Of a stretch of 64,000 nt of DNA, positions 34,249 through 42,477 are shown piece after piece (within the stretch, counting starts at the first letter, position 1; every line of letters begins with the position of its first letter). Below the pieces are notes generated by a model that worked only from the letters and a program-made list of their open reading frames with translations, made no database searches and was not told where the DNA came from. Source of the stretch: Gammaproteobacteria bacterium (GTDB lineage Bacteria; Pseudomonadota; Gammaproteobacteria; UBA4575); NCBI GenBank assembly GCA_033344735.1, contig JAWPMW010000001.1, forward strand, positions 248,001 through 312,000. Reading direction: 5' to 3'. The position numbers and the translations under genes are program-made.

Positions 34249-35172
34249 CTAATTAACTTCATCGCTAGAGTATAAAGTGCCAAGCCCTATTTTTAAATCA
34301 ACTTTGGGCCTCCAGTTTGCAATTGAAGAAGCATCTTGGGATACCCAATCATCATGTAGTAACTCTCTTACTTTGCCAGGCGTCAACATGGGCGAGTAAT
34401 TAAGAGGTTTAGATAATAGCACATTCAAATGTGCTACAAGCGATAGGAGAAAGCTTGGTAAGCGCAATATGATGATATTTTTATTAAAGAAAACTGAGCT
34501 TATTTGCTGGATTTTTTGCCAGTTATATCGATTTCCGTCATCAGGCTCTAGTGTTTTTCCGTATTGATTTGATGAGCTCAGCTGATCAATGATCAGTTGG
34601 CTTAAATCTGCAACATGTAAAAGCGAAAATTGTTGATTTAGTGATCCAGGAACCCAGAGTATCCCACGTTTCATCCAGTCAAATACTGGTTTTAGCTCAG
34701 TGTCACCCGGTCCATACATCGCGGGTGGGCGAATAATTGTCCATTGTTTTAGTTGACTTTGCATTAATGCAGCTTCACTTGCGTATTTGCTATGGGCATA
34801 GTCTGAGATAGTAGGTTCACGTGCTGACAATGATGAAATAAGTATAAACCTAGTTATATTATTCTTTACAGTTGCAAATAGAATATTTTTTGTCCCTTGA
34901 ATATTGTCATTTGCAAAGTCAGACGCCGTGGCACCCTTGACTCTGCCCGCACAGTGAATAATTGCATCTACATTCGATGTGAGATTCAATAATGAGGAGC
35001 GACTATGTAAATCACCTGGGATGATTTCAATGTTTGGATGCTTAATGCTGATCTTATTGGGGTTTCTCACCAAAATTTTTATCCGAATATTATTGGCGAG
35101 TAGTGATTTGAGAATATTTGAACCAATAAAACCTGTGCTGCCGGTAAGGGCAACTACTTTAGCGAGAGGCAT
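34249..35172 (-). CDS. cerR: NAD(P)-dependent epimerase/reductase, CerR-like
   Basis: A 307-residue extended SDR. The cofactor loop is G11-STGFIG-S, the catalytic Y125-x-x-x-K129 lies in SDYAHSKYASE, and a preceding Ser-rich strand (LISSLSA) provides the third residue. In Caulobacter a gene of this family beside spt (cerR) reduces the 3-oxo group of the sphingoid or ceramide. The same neighbourhood here supports that role. As a family assignment (SDR) it is firm; as ceramide reductase it is inferred from context. Confidence 0.75.
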   Translation of the reverse strand: MPLAKVVALTGSTGFIGSNILKSLLANNIRIKILVRNPNKISIKHPNIEIIPGDLHSRSSLLNLTSNVDAIIHCAGRVKGATASDFANDNIQGTKNILFATVKNNITRFILISSLSAREPTISDYAHSKYASEAALMQSQLKQWTIIRPPAMYGPGDTELKPVFDWMKRGILWVPGSLNQQFSLLHVADLSQLIIDQLSSSNQYGKTLEPDDGNRYNWQKIQQISSVFFNKNIIILRLPSFLLSLVAHLNVLLSKPLNYSPMLTPGKVRELLHDDWVSQDASSIANWRPKVDLKIGLGTLYSSDEVN

Positions 35173-35228
35173 ATGTATAACGTAGAGAGTTCTGAATCTA
35201 GCGGCATGTTGTCATGCCCTGTATATCA

Positions 35229-37001
35229 TCAGCCAGCAGTGTTTACTTGTGTGCTGTGTGTGTCAGAGATAAATGCCTCAGGAAGACTATTTTGCTCCAT
35301 ATAGTCGCGTCTAGCAGCTGATCTCGATAATTTTCCAGAGGAAGTTCTTGGTAATGTATGTGGAGGGACTAATTTGATAAAACAGCGTACACCTATTTCA
35401 TCAAGTACTGCTGTTTCCACGCGTTTAATAATATCCATTCGGTTTTCTTCATTGCGTTCACGGCATTGCATTACTAATACAACAGTTGCTTCACTATTAA
35501 ATCCAGGAGCAGAGAAAGCTAACGCATCACCTGTGCGAATTTCAGGCTGCTGTTCGGCTAAGTGCTCAATATCTTGAGGCCAAATATTACGGCCATTAAT
35601 AATAATTAAGTCTTTTTCGCGGCCAGTAATAAAAATTCTCCCGTCGACTAAAAAGCCAATATCGCCTGTATTTAACCAGCCATCACGCAAGGAGTTTTCT
35701 GTTTCTTCACTATTATCGAAGTAATGTGACATGACACTCGGACCTTGCACATATATCACCCCAATTTGGCGTTCGGGTAGGCTGTTGCCATGCTGGTCTC
35801 GTATTTCAATAGAGTGGTCTGGTAGAGATGAGCCGCAATCCACGAAACTAGCTTTTCTATGTTCAGATTCGTTAACGTTAAATGGAACCGCTATTTTGTT
35901 TTCTGCTAGTTGTTCTCCATCAACAGTTTCAACAGTAATAGGCTTATCTAGTGCTGCAAAACTGATCGCAAGAGAACACTCGGCCATACCGTAGCAGGGT
36001 AGAAAAGCAGTTTCATTAAATCCGCATTTGCTGAGTAATTTAGAGAATCTTTCTAGGGGCTCAGGGCGTATGGTTTCTGCACCAATACCAGCAATTCTCC
36101 AATGACTTAGATCATATTCGAGACTTTTACTTTCGCGTAAGCGTCTTTCTACTAATTCATAGCCAAATGGTGGGCTAAAAGTGATCGTTGCCTTGTTCAT
36201 AGACATTATTTCTAACCATCTTCTAGGACGCATAGCGAAATCGCGCGTATCAAGGTAATCAACAGAAGTCTGAGAGGCAATTGGTGATAATACTAGTCCA
36301 ACTAAGCCCATATCATGATAAAACGGTAGCCATGAAATGGCGCGGTCATCTGCATTGATCTTAATGCCATCAGAAATAATTCTGGCTAAGTTACTTAGTA
36401 CCGCTTTTTGCTCTATAACCACGCCTCTGGGGAATTTGGTACTTCCTGAAGTGAACTGGATATACGCAGTATCACCTGGTTTTGCGTCATATAACTTAAT
36501 CTTGGGGTCTACTGGATGGTCAGAGAAGCTCTCAATGTCTCCAACAAATTTCATATCGATGTCTTTACACGCTTCATTGACCAGTGGTAACACTGATTCT
36601 GGAGCGAATACAGCGGTAGCATGAGCACTTATTAGTAAATCACGCGTTTTTCGCACATAGCCCGCGCGGCTACCCAGTTGAATTGGAACAGGCACAGGGG
36701 CAGGAATAAGGCCAGCATATTGGCAGGCAAAGAAACCACGCAAAAAATTTGGATGGGTTTCAGCCACAATGACCACACGGTCACCTTGTTTGAATTCCAT
36801 GGCAATTAGCTTTCTAGCTAAGTCTTTTGCTTCTCGTGCTAATTGGGCATATGGAACTGATTCTAGAAGTTGAGCTCGGCTTCCGTAAAAATTGGAGCCT
36901 GTGATGCCTTCAGCTGCATAATCTAGCGTTTCAGCAAGGTTGCTAAAGTCAGCGGGTCTAAGTGGAATATTATTTTTGGTTGGAGTGGCACTTACAGTCA
37001 T
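35229..37001 (-). CDS. fatty-acyl-AMP ligase / acyl-ACP synthetase
   Basis: ANL-family adenylating enzyme of 590 residues, first in the - strand operon. The P-loop-like A3 motif is YIQFTSGSTKFPRGVV, and A5 is LPCYGMAECSLAIS. The A7-A8 region is GWLNTGDIGFLVDGRIFITGREKDLIIINGRNIWPQDIE, and the A10 lysine region PRTSSGKLSRSAARR is intact. Such enzymes activate free fatty acids to acyl-AMP and load them on a carrier protein; the ACP encoded two genes downstream is the natural acceptor. The length and the FAAL-like layout argue against a CoA ligase, but this is not certain. Confidence 0.87.
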   Translation of the reverse strand: MTVSATPTKNNIPLRPADFSNLAETLDYAAEGITGSNFYGSRAQLLESVPYAQLAREAKDLARKLIAMEFKQGDRVVIVAETHPNFLRGFFACQYAGLIPAPVPVPIQLGSRAGYVRKTRDLLISAHATAVFAPESVLPLVNEACKDIDMKFVGDIESFSDHPVDPKIKLYDAKPGDTAYIQFTSGSTKFPRGVVIEQKAVLSNLARIISDGIKINADDRAISWLPFYHDMGLVGLVLSPIASQTSVDYLDTRDFAMRPRRWLEIMSMNKATITFSPPFGYELVERRLRESKSLEYDLSHWRIAGIGAETIRPEPLERFSKLLSKCGFNETAFLPCYGMAECSLAISFAALDKPITVETVDGEQLAENKIAVPFNVNESEHRKASFVDCGSSLPDHSIEIRDQHGNSLPERQIGVIYVQGPSVMSHYFDNSEETENSLRDGWLNTGDIGFLVDGRIFITGREKDLIIINGRNIWPQDIEHLAEQQPEIRTGDALAFSAPGFNSEATVVLVMQCRERNEENRMDIIKRVETAVLDEIGVRCFIKLVPPHTLPRTSSGKLSRSAARRDYMEQNSLPEAFISDTHSTQVNTAG

Positions 37002-37127
37002 GTTGTAGTTTAATTCCTAAAATTACAATATTATCAATTACTTATGTTTTTGTTATGTGCCAACGAATTTATTATTATTATATAATGCTATAAGCAAAGT
37101 TACTTATTTATTTAAATTTTCAAGACT

Positions 37128-37146
37128 GAGTGATACGAACTCACTC
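37128..37146. repeat. inverted repeat GAGTGA-N7-TCACTC (operator candidate)
   Basis: Perfect 6-bp arms with a 7-bp spacer, 127 bp upstream of the acyl-AMP ligase start. No U-run follows on either strand, so a terminator is unlikely. Confidence 0.4.
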
Positions 37147-37220
37147 TAAAACCATAACTTTTAAAGTATTTTGTGCTGAGTTTCAAGTTTTTATCTTATT
37201 ATTCGGTATTATCTGACAGT

Positions 37221-37235
37221 AATTACAACGTAATT
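37221..37235. repeat. inverted repeat AATTAC-N3-GTAATT (operator candidate)
   Basis: Perfect 6-bp arms around AAC, in the same intergenic region and about 90 bp from the other repeat. AT-rich, so chance occurrence is possible. Confidence 0.3.
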
Positions 37236-37312
37236 GTTCCTAAAAATTTCAGTGCTCATGTATTAACAGTAGTGCTAAACGTATTAATGGTTGAACACCA
37301 TAAAAATAGTCA

Positions 37313-37741
37313 TTAACCCCATTGTGACTTGATCAGTGCTAGTAATGCCTGTTTGTGAGATGAATCCATGGGAACTTTACTGCTCAGATCTGGCGGCCCT
37401 GGCCAAAATTTGTCCACTATAGTAATGGATTCGAAGATTTTGTCCGTACTATAACGTGGAATCACATGAAAATGAACATGTGGATCAATCATCATTAGCA
37501 TTAAGTAATTGATTTTATCATAATGAAAACAATTACTTAATGCTGTCTCAATGTCTTTCGTAACAATTGATAACTCGCTCATAGAGGCGCTAGAAAGATC
37601 ACTAAAGGCGTGCGCATTACTATGGTTGGCTAGTATTAGTGAGCCTAATGTCACTTGTTCAGGACGTAAAAGTACACTCCAGTACTCATATGACATGATT
37701 AATGAGTCGGGAAAACCGAATTTGATTAGTGTGTCATTCAT
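37313..37741 (-). CDS. HIT-family hydrolase
   Basis: A 142-residue protein with the histidine triad HVHFHVIPRY, where the second His of HxHxH is the nucleophile in this family. It would hydrolyse or transfer nucleoside phosphates (Fhit/AP4A-like). The segment WSVLLRPEQVTLGSLILANH matches the substrate-binding strand of Fhit-like members. It is divergent from the hydroxylase gene, with 122 bp between starts. A link to the lipid genes is only by position. Confidence 0.87.
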   Translation of the reverse strand: MNDTLIKFGFPDSLIMSYEYWSVLLRPEQVTLGSLILANHSNAHAFSDLSSASMSELSIVTKDIETALSNCFHYDKINYLMLMMIDPHVHFHVIPRYSTDKIFESITIVDKFWPGPPDLSSKVPMDSSHKQALLALIKSQWG

Positions 37742-37863
37742 ATTTGTTATTGGAGTGTTGGTCGAGTGGTATAGGTCAAGTATCTAGCTCAGATGGTTTA
37801 CTCAAGGGATGATGATTATAATTATGATTAGCAAGATTATGAACCCAATGATTAGGTAAGTGA

Positions 37864-38595
37864 ATGAATTCAACAGGTATGTTCTGGGCAAGTAAAAAGT
37901 ATCATCTCGAAGATATGACGTTCCCAGAATTAGTAAAAGCATATATACAGTACCCAGCAATACAGGTTTATTTCATGATTGCGCTAGCCGCCGCAATAGC
38001 TATTTCTTTGCAGGGATTATGGTCATTTGTGCATATTGTAATTGCTGTAATTGTGGCATTTATTTATCCGCTTATTTGGTATTTGCTGCATCGTTATGTA
38101 CTGCATAGTCGTTATTTGTATAGATCTCCCAACTTTGCAAAAATGTGGAAGCGTATTCACTTTGATCATCATACTGATCCTAATGACTTGCGAGTATTGT
38201 TCGGAGCATTACATACAACATTGCCTACGGTAGCGATTTGTACAATGCCTATTGGATGGCTTATTGATGGATGGGTTGGAGCATCAGTTGCTATTGCTGC
38301 TGGTGTAATCGTTACTATGTTTTATGAATTTTGTCATTGCATACAACATCTACATTACACACCAAGTATTAAATTTTTTAGAACCATTAAGAGGTTTCAT
38401 TTATTGCATCATTATCGAAATGAACATGGGAACTACGGAATAACTAATTACTTTTGGGATAAGTTATTTGGGACTTATTACGATAAAGATGATAAATGGG
38501 AAAAAAGTCCAACCGTTTTTAACCTTGGTTATGATGAGCTGCAAGCCGAAAAATATCCATGGGTAGCTGAGTTAACAAGACCCGCTGAAGAATAA
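37864..38595 (+). CDS. sterol desaturase / fatty acid hydroxylase superfamily protein
   Basis: Membrane di-iron hydroxylase of 243 residues. All histidine boxes are present: H76-RYVL-H81, H99-FD-H102-H103, H158..H162-x-H164 and H179-LL-H182-H183 with H188. Hydrophobic helices lie at ~35-75 and ~120-155. The superfamily includes the yeast Scs7 (ceramide fatty acid 2-hydroxylase) and Sur2 (sphinganine C4-hydroxylase). It is followed 38 bp later by the ceramide-synthase-like gene. A hydroxylation of the sphingoid base or its N-acyl chain is therefore the best guess; carotenoid or other lipid substrates remain possible. Confidence 0.85.
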   Translation: MNSTGMFWASKKYHLEDMTFPELVKAYIQYPAIQVYFMIALAAAIAISLQGLWSFVHIVIAVIVAFIYPLIWYLLHRYVLHSRYLYRSPNFAKMWKRIHFDHHTDPNDLRVLFGALHTTLPTVAICTMPIGWLIDGWVGASVAIAAGVIVTMFYEFCHCIQHLHYTPSIKFFRTIKRFHLLHHYRNEHGNYGITNYFWDKLFGTYYDKDDKWEKSPTVFNLGYDELQAEKYPWVAELTRPAEE

Positions 38596-38633
38596 CCTTT
38601 GGCCTCGTTGATAGTTTTTATTAGGTTGTATTA

Positions 38634-39776
38634 GTGTCATTAACACTACGTTCATTTGATGTCACAGATCGTGCATCTATCAAAAAGTTTATTATAGTCC
38701 CCTGGGACATTTACAAAGATGACCCCAATTGGGTGCCGCCTTTAATAAAGGAACGCCTTGACTTGCTTTCACCAAAGCATCCTTACTTTGAACATGCGCA
38801 AGCTCGATTTTGGATTGCTTATCATGGCTCTTCAGCTGTCGGTCGTATAAGTGCTCAGATTGATCAAATGAAATCCATTAATGATCATGAGTCAGTCGGT
38901 TATTTTGGTATGTTTGAGTGTATTGATGATACCTCTATAGCGGGAGAACTTTTCGCAGAAGCAGAGCGATGGATTGCAGCGCATCAATGTGCATTAATTA
39001 GAGGTCCATTTAGCCTGTCTATTAATCAAGAATGTGGTTTGTTGATAGAAGGATTTGATACTCCACCGTATATCATGATGGGTCACGCTAAACCTTATTA
39101 CCAAGAATTGTTGATGAATCATGAATATCGCAAAGCAAAAGATCTATACGCTTGGCATAATCAGTCTGAATTCACTGACCCTCCCGCGATGGAGCGTTTA
39201 GTTGAGCGTTACCAAGATAGGATAGTGATGCGTGATGTGAATAAAAAGCAAGTTGATCGTGATATTAATATCTTGATGGAGGTGTTTAATGATTCATGGG
39301 CGAATAATTGGGGGTTTATTCCTTTTACGGCAAATGAATTTATACACTTGGGAAAAGAAATGCTGCGGCTAATTCCAGCCAGTCATTTCAAAATTGCTGA
39401 GTTAGATGGAGAGCCTGTAGGCATGATTGCGGGGTTACCTAATTTTAATCAGATAATAAAAGACTTGAATGGAAAATTGCTATTTTCGGGAGTGTTTAAA
39501 TTTCTATGGCGGCTCAAATTTTCTCCCCCAACTACGGGTCGCGTGGCATTATTGGGTATTAAGCAAGAATATCAAAATCAGTTAGTTGGCTCAGCTTTAG
39601 CATTTATGTTGATAAGTAAAATCAAAGAGGTCGCTTATGAAACAGGTGTTACTGAGCACGAGATGTCATGGGTGCTTGAAGACAATAAGCGATTAAATAA
39701 AATATTAGAAAGCCTAGGTGCAAGTCGCTATAAAACTTACCGTATTTTTGAAAAACGATTGTTATCCCAGTCATAA
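38634..39776 (+). CDS. bcerS: GNAT-fold N-acyltransferase, candidate bacterial ceramide synthase
   Basis: A 380-residue soluble protein of the long GNAT type, starting from GTG at 38634. Typical features are WVPPLIKERLDLLSPKHPYFEHAQARFWIAY, VGRISAQID and the second-domain segment GRVALLGIKQEYQNQLVGSALAFML, which forms the acyl-CoA-binding turn. The Caulobacter ceramide synthase found by genetics is, from memory, a GNAT-fold protein of this size encoded near spt. Here it lies 1.6 kb from the start of the spt operon, beside a lipid hydroxylase. The assignment as N-acylating ceramide synthase is inference; 'GNAT acyltransferase' is firm. Confidence 0.65.
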   Translation: MSLTLRSFDVTDRASIKKFIIVPWDIYKDDPNWVPPLIKERLDLLSPKHPYFEHAQARFWIAYHGSSAVGRISAQIDQMKSINDHESVGYFGMFECIDDTSIAGELFAEAERWIAAHQCALIRGPFSLSINQECGLLIEGFDTPPYIMMGHAKPYYQELLMNHEYRKAKDLYAWHNQSEFTDPPAMERLVERYQDRIVMRDVNKKQVDRDINILMEVFNDSWANNWGFIPFTANEFIHLGKEMLRLIPASHFKIAELDGEPVGMIAGLPNFNQIIKDLNGKLLFSGVFKFLWRLKFSPPTTGRVALLGIKQEYQNQLVGSALAFMLISKIKEVAYETGVTEHEMSWVLEDNKRLNKILESLGASRYKTYRIFEKRLLSQS

Positions 39777-39791
39777 AGTTAATATTGTAGA

Positions 39792-40568
39792 ATGAAAATT
39801 TGGAATGCAGTTGTATTGGCTGGAGATCGTGGTCCTGGAGATCCAGTGGCAAATGTTGCTAATGTCTATGGAAAAGCAGCGGCTACTCTGCAAAGTAAAA
39901 CACTTATTGAACGAGTCATTGTTGCGTTATACCAATCTAGTTGTATAAATAATATCTTTACTGTTGGCCCAGATCAAAAATGTTTGGATAAGAATCCTTG
40001 TATTGTTGAAATGCTTAAGAAATATAATGTGAAAGTTATTGAGCCAGCCAAAGGTCCTAGTGCAAGTGCGATGCGTGGTGTTATTTCTAGTGCGAAGTAC
40101 CCAACGTTGGTAGTCACGTGTGATTTGCCGTTGCTTAATTCGTCTATGATAGATAATTATTGCCAGCGTGTTATTAATGTTGACGCTGATTTTGTTGTTG
40201 GTGCAATCGATTATCAGTTGATAAGAGAAAGAATATCAGCGCTTAAAAAAACTAAGTATCAATTCAATGATCAGGCAGTGTGTTTTGCTAATTTGTTTGC
40301 AGTGCTAAACCCACAGGGTATAAATGCTATTGAGTATTGGCAACAGGTCGAAGAAAGCCGCAAGAATCCCATTGAGCTGATTCGAAAGATAGATTGGTTG
40401 AGTATTTTGAGTTACAAACTTGGTCGATTAAGTTTGCCGCAAGCAGCAAATAAATTATCGCGCAAAGTTGGAGCTAAACTTGTTATTGAAAATTTCTCTG
40501 TCCCAGAATTAGCCATTGATGTTGATTCTGCTCATGACTATGAAGTGCTATCTAGTTATTTACAATAG
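39792..40568 (+). CDS. MobA-like nucleotidyltransferase family protein
   Basis: A 258-residue single-domain NTP transferase. The nucleotide loop is atypical (VVLAGDRGPGDPVANVANVYGK), and the metal-binding strand is VVTCDLPLL. The later segment FANLFAVLNPQGINAIEYW and the acidic end AIDVDSAHDYEVL follow MobA/MobA-like folds. It begins 16 bp after the acyltransferase gene, so it is probably cotranscribed with it. Its job may be to make a nucleotide-activated head group. Molybdenum cofactor chemistry is unlikely, as no moa/mob genes are near. Confidence 0.72.
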   Translation: MKIWNAVVLAGDRGPGDPVANVANVYGKAAATLQSKTLIERVIVALYQSSCINNIFTVGPDQKCLDKNPCIVEMLKKYNVKVIEPAKGPSASAMRGVISSAKYPTLVVTCDLPLLNSSMIDNYCQRVINVDADFVVGAIDYQLIRERISALKKTKYQFNDQAVCFANLFAVLNPQGINAIEYWQQVEESRKNPIELIRKIDWLSILSYKLGRLSLPQAANKLSRKVGAKLVIENFSVPELAIDVDSAHDYEVLSSYLQ

Positions 40569-40571
40569 TAG

Positions 40572-41300
40572 CTATCTTTTCGTCCATTTTTCAGCGAGCT
40601 GCTGAGCTCGTTCAAGATCTTGAATGAAATCAACTTCAGTCCACTCAAGTCCGTGAATGGAACATATGCCTACGTGTTTTTCTGATGCTAATTGATCGAT
40701 AATGGATAAATACCACTTCTGTAGAGATTCAGGTGAAAACATTAATTTCTCTATAGTGTTTTTAAATAGCATTGCGCCTTTAGGAGAAAAATGCATAGCG
40801 CCAATAGATTCGCCGTTCACATCATCCAGGGATAATTTTTTTCCTACAGAGATTAGTTGGGGGCCCTCAGTAATTACTTTCATGTCGTCATCATCATAAT
40901 TTTCTTTCTTATCAGTGGCTAATGTGATGGGGAAATCGTTTGTACTTAATAATTTGGAAATTACTGCGGGTTCGAATAAAGTATCGCCATTAAGAATCAT
41001 AAATTCATCTATGAAATGGTCGCGTGCCATCCAGCAGCTGGCTAGATTGTCAGCAATTTCATAAAATGGATTGTAAACAAAACTTACTTTGTCTCCGTAT
41101 CGTTTGCTAAGAATAGATTCGATCCGCTGTGCGGCGTACCCAACTACCGCTACTATTTGCTCTACTCCAACTTCCTGTAGTGCATCTATCTGCCATTCAA
41201 TAAAATATTTGTTATTGAGTGATAATAAGCACTTGGGTGATGATTCGGTGTAGGGCAGTAAACGGCGTCCTTGTCCCGCACATAATATAATGGCTTTCAT
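40572..41300 (-). CDS. LicC-like sugar-phosphate/phosphocholine nucleotidyltransferase
   Basis: A 242-residue nucleotidyltransferase with the canonical loop ILCAGQGRRLLPYTESSPKCLL and the metal strand MILNGDTLFEP. It resembles the phosphocholine cytidylyltransferase-like group, which also includes enzymes making CDP-inositol and sugar nucleotides. The 3' end meets the preceding + gene with a three-base gap. Together with the CDP-alcohol transferase 3.3 kb away it could supply CDP-activated alcohol for a lipid head group. The exact substrate cannot be read from the sequence. Confidence 0.77.
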   Translation of the reverse strand: MKAIILCAGQGRRLLPYTESSPKCLLSLNNKYFIEWQIDALQEVGVEQIVAVVGYAAQRIESILSKRYGDKVSFVYNPFYEIADNLASCWMARDHFIDEFMILNGDTLFEPAVISKLLSTNDFPITLATDKKENYDDDDMKVITEGPQLISVGKKLSLDDVNGESIGAMHFSPKGAMLFKNTIEKLMFSPESLQKWYLSIIDQLASEKHVGICSIHGLEWTEVDFIQDLERAQQLAEKWTKR

Positions 41301-41427
41301 GTGATTTTGATAAAATTGTTGGTGTTAAAGTCTAGCGGTAACAAAATTAGCGCTAGACGAATCGGGCGTAACTATACACTATACTTAAATACAGGGTGAT
41401 ACCAATCCAATCACGGATTAAAGCAAC

Positions 41428-42471
41428 TTGATTATAAGCGCGTACATATCTAGGGAAATACTAAGACCATTTGCATTAATCTGTGCAGTTTTGCTTTTAT
41501 TAATGGTCAGTTATAGCGCATTAGCATTGTTAGCTGATGCAGAAAGTAATTTAATCCCTTCTAATTTATTAGTGGTATTAATCGTATCTAAGACAATTGC
41601 TGCATTTGAGTTGTTCTTGCCATTGGCGCTTTACATTACATTATTAATGGGTCTTGGCAAACTTTATTCTGAACACGAAATCAGTGCTTTGCATGCATCT
41701 GGAATGAGTGTGTTTGGATTGATTAAAATCCTGCTGCCATTGATTATAAGTATTACATTACTAACGGCTGTGGTAGCGATTTTTGTGCGTCCTTGGGCTT
41801 ATGATTTGCGTTATAGCGCTAAATACCAAGCGCAACAAACATATGATTTTGATTATCTTGAAGAAGGCTACTTTTATGAGAATAAAGACACTGGGCAAGT
41901 GTATTTTGTTAGGAGTATTGATAATGACATAAAAAATGATCTTTTTGTTTATCAGCCGGAAGAAAATTCTGTGCAAATTGTTTATGCGGATAAAGGGTAT
42001 CAGTTAAAAGCGGAAAAGAATCAGTCTCCATCAATGGTATTTTTGGATGGAACTGCTCACCGATTGCAGCAACATAGTGCAGATATTTTGGTTAGCTTTA
42101 AGAGGTTTACAGTATTTCCAGAGTCAAAAGAAATAGTGCCGCAATCTTTTAAAAGAAAAGCAGCATCTACCTATTATTTATCAAGTTCATCAGATCGAAA
42201 TGAAGTGGCGGAATTTCAGTGGAGAATAACTTCTGCTTTTAAGGCATTTTTTTTAGCTATTATCGCCATATTATTAGCAAAGACATCACCTAGACAGGGA
42301 CGTTACGGGAAATTAATTGTTGGTATATTATTCTTCTTTGTGATGCATGCTTGCAGTCTGGTAATGAAAACATGGATCGAGCAAGGTGCTCTAAGTGTGA
42401 TTCCAGGGATGTGGAGTGTTGTTGCAATTCTTATTATGTTTACTATTATTTTAGGTAAACGCTACTCGTAA
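41428..42471 (+). CDS. lptF: LptF-like permease (YjgP/YjgQ family)
   Basis: Inner-membrane permease of the LptB2FG lipid exporter. N-terminal helices (IISAYISREILRPFALICAVLLLLMV) and LFLPLALYITLLMGLGKLYSEHE are followed by HASGMSVFGL, the coupling-helix region. A periplasmic beta-jellyroll (~130-255) and three C-terminal helices complete the fold. The start appears to be TTG at 41428; its ribosome site is weak. It is next to lptG (6 bp). In most gammaproteobacteria lptFG lies by pepA, but here it is surrounded by lipid head-group genes. Confidence 0.88.
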   Translation: MIISAYISREILRPFALICAVLLLLMVSYSALALLADAESNLIPSNLLVVLIVSKTIAAFELFLPLALYITLLMGLGKLYSEHEISALHASGMSVFGLIKILLPLIISITLLTAVVAIFVRPWAYDLRYSAKYQAQQTYDFDYLEEGYFYENKDTGQVYFVRSIDNDIKNDLFVYQPEENSVQIVYADKGYQLKAEKNQSPSMVFLDGTAHRLQQHSADILVSFKRFTVFPESKEIVPQSFKRKAASTYYLSSSSDRNEVAEFQWRITSAFKAFFLAIIAILLAKTSPRQGRYGKLIVGILFFFVMHACSLVMKTWIEQGALSVIPGMWSVVAILIMFTIILGKRYS

Positions 42472-42477
42472 TTCGCT

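Larger units (their letters stand above)
37002..37312. promoter_or_regulatory. non-coding region upstream of the ceramide/sialic-acid operon
   Basis: This 311-bp AT-rich gap lies between the operon's first gene and the HIT gene and must hold the operon promoter. It contains GAGTGA-N7-TCACTC (37128-37146) and AATTAC-N3-GTAATT (37221-37235), both perfect inverted repeats and candidate operators. AT-rich -10-like stretches occur around 37065-37090 on the complement, but no -35 at good spacing stands out. No gene is visible here. Confidence 0.45.
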
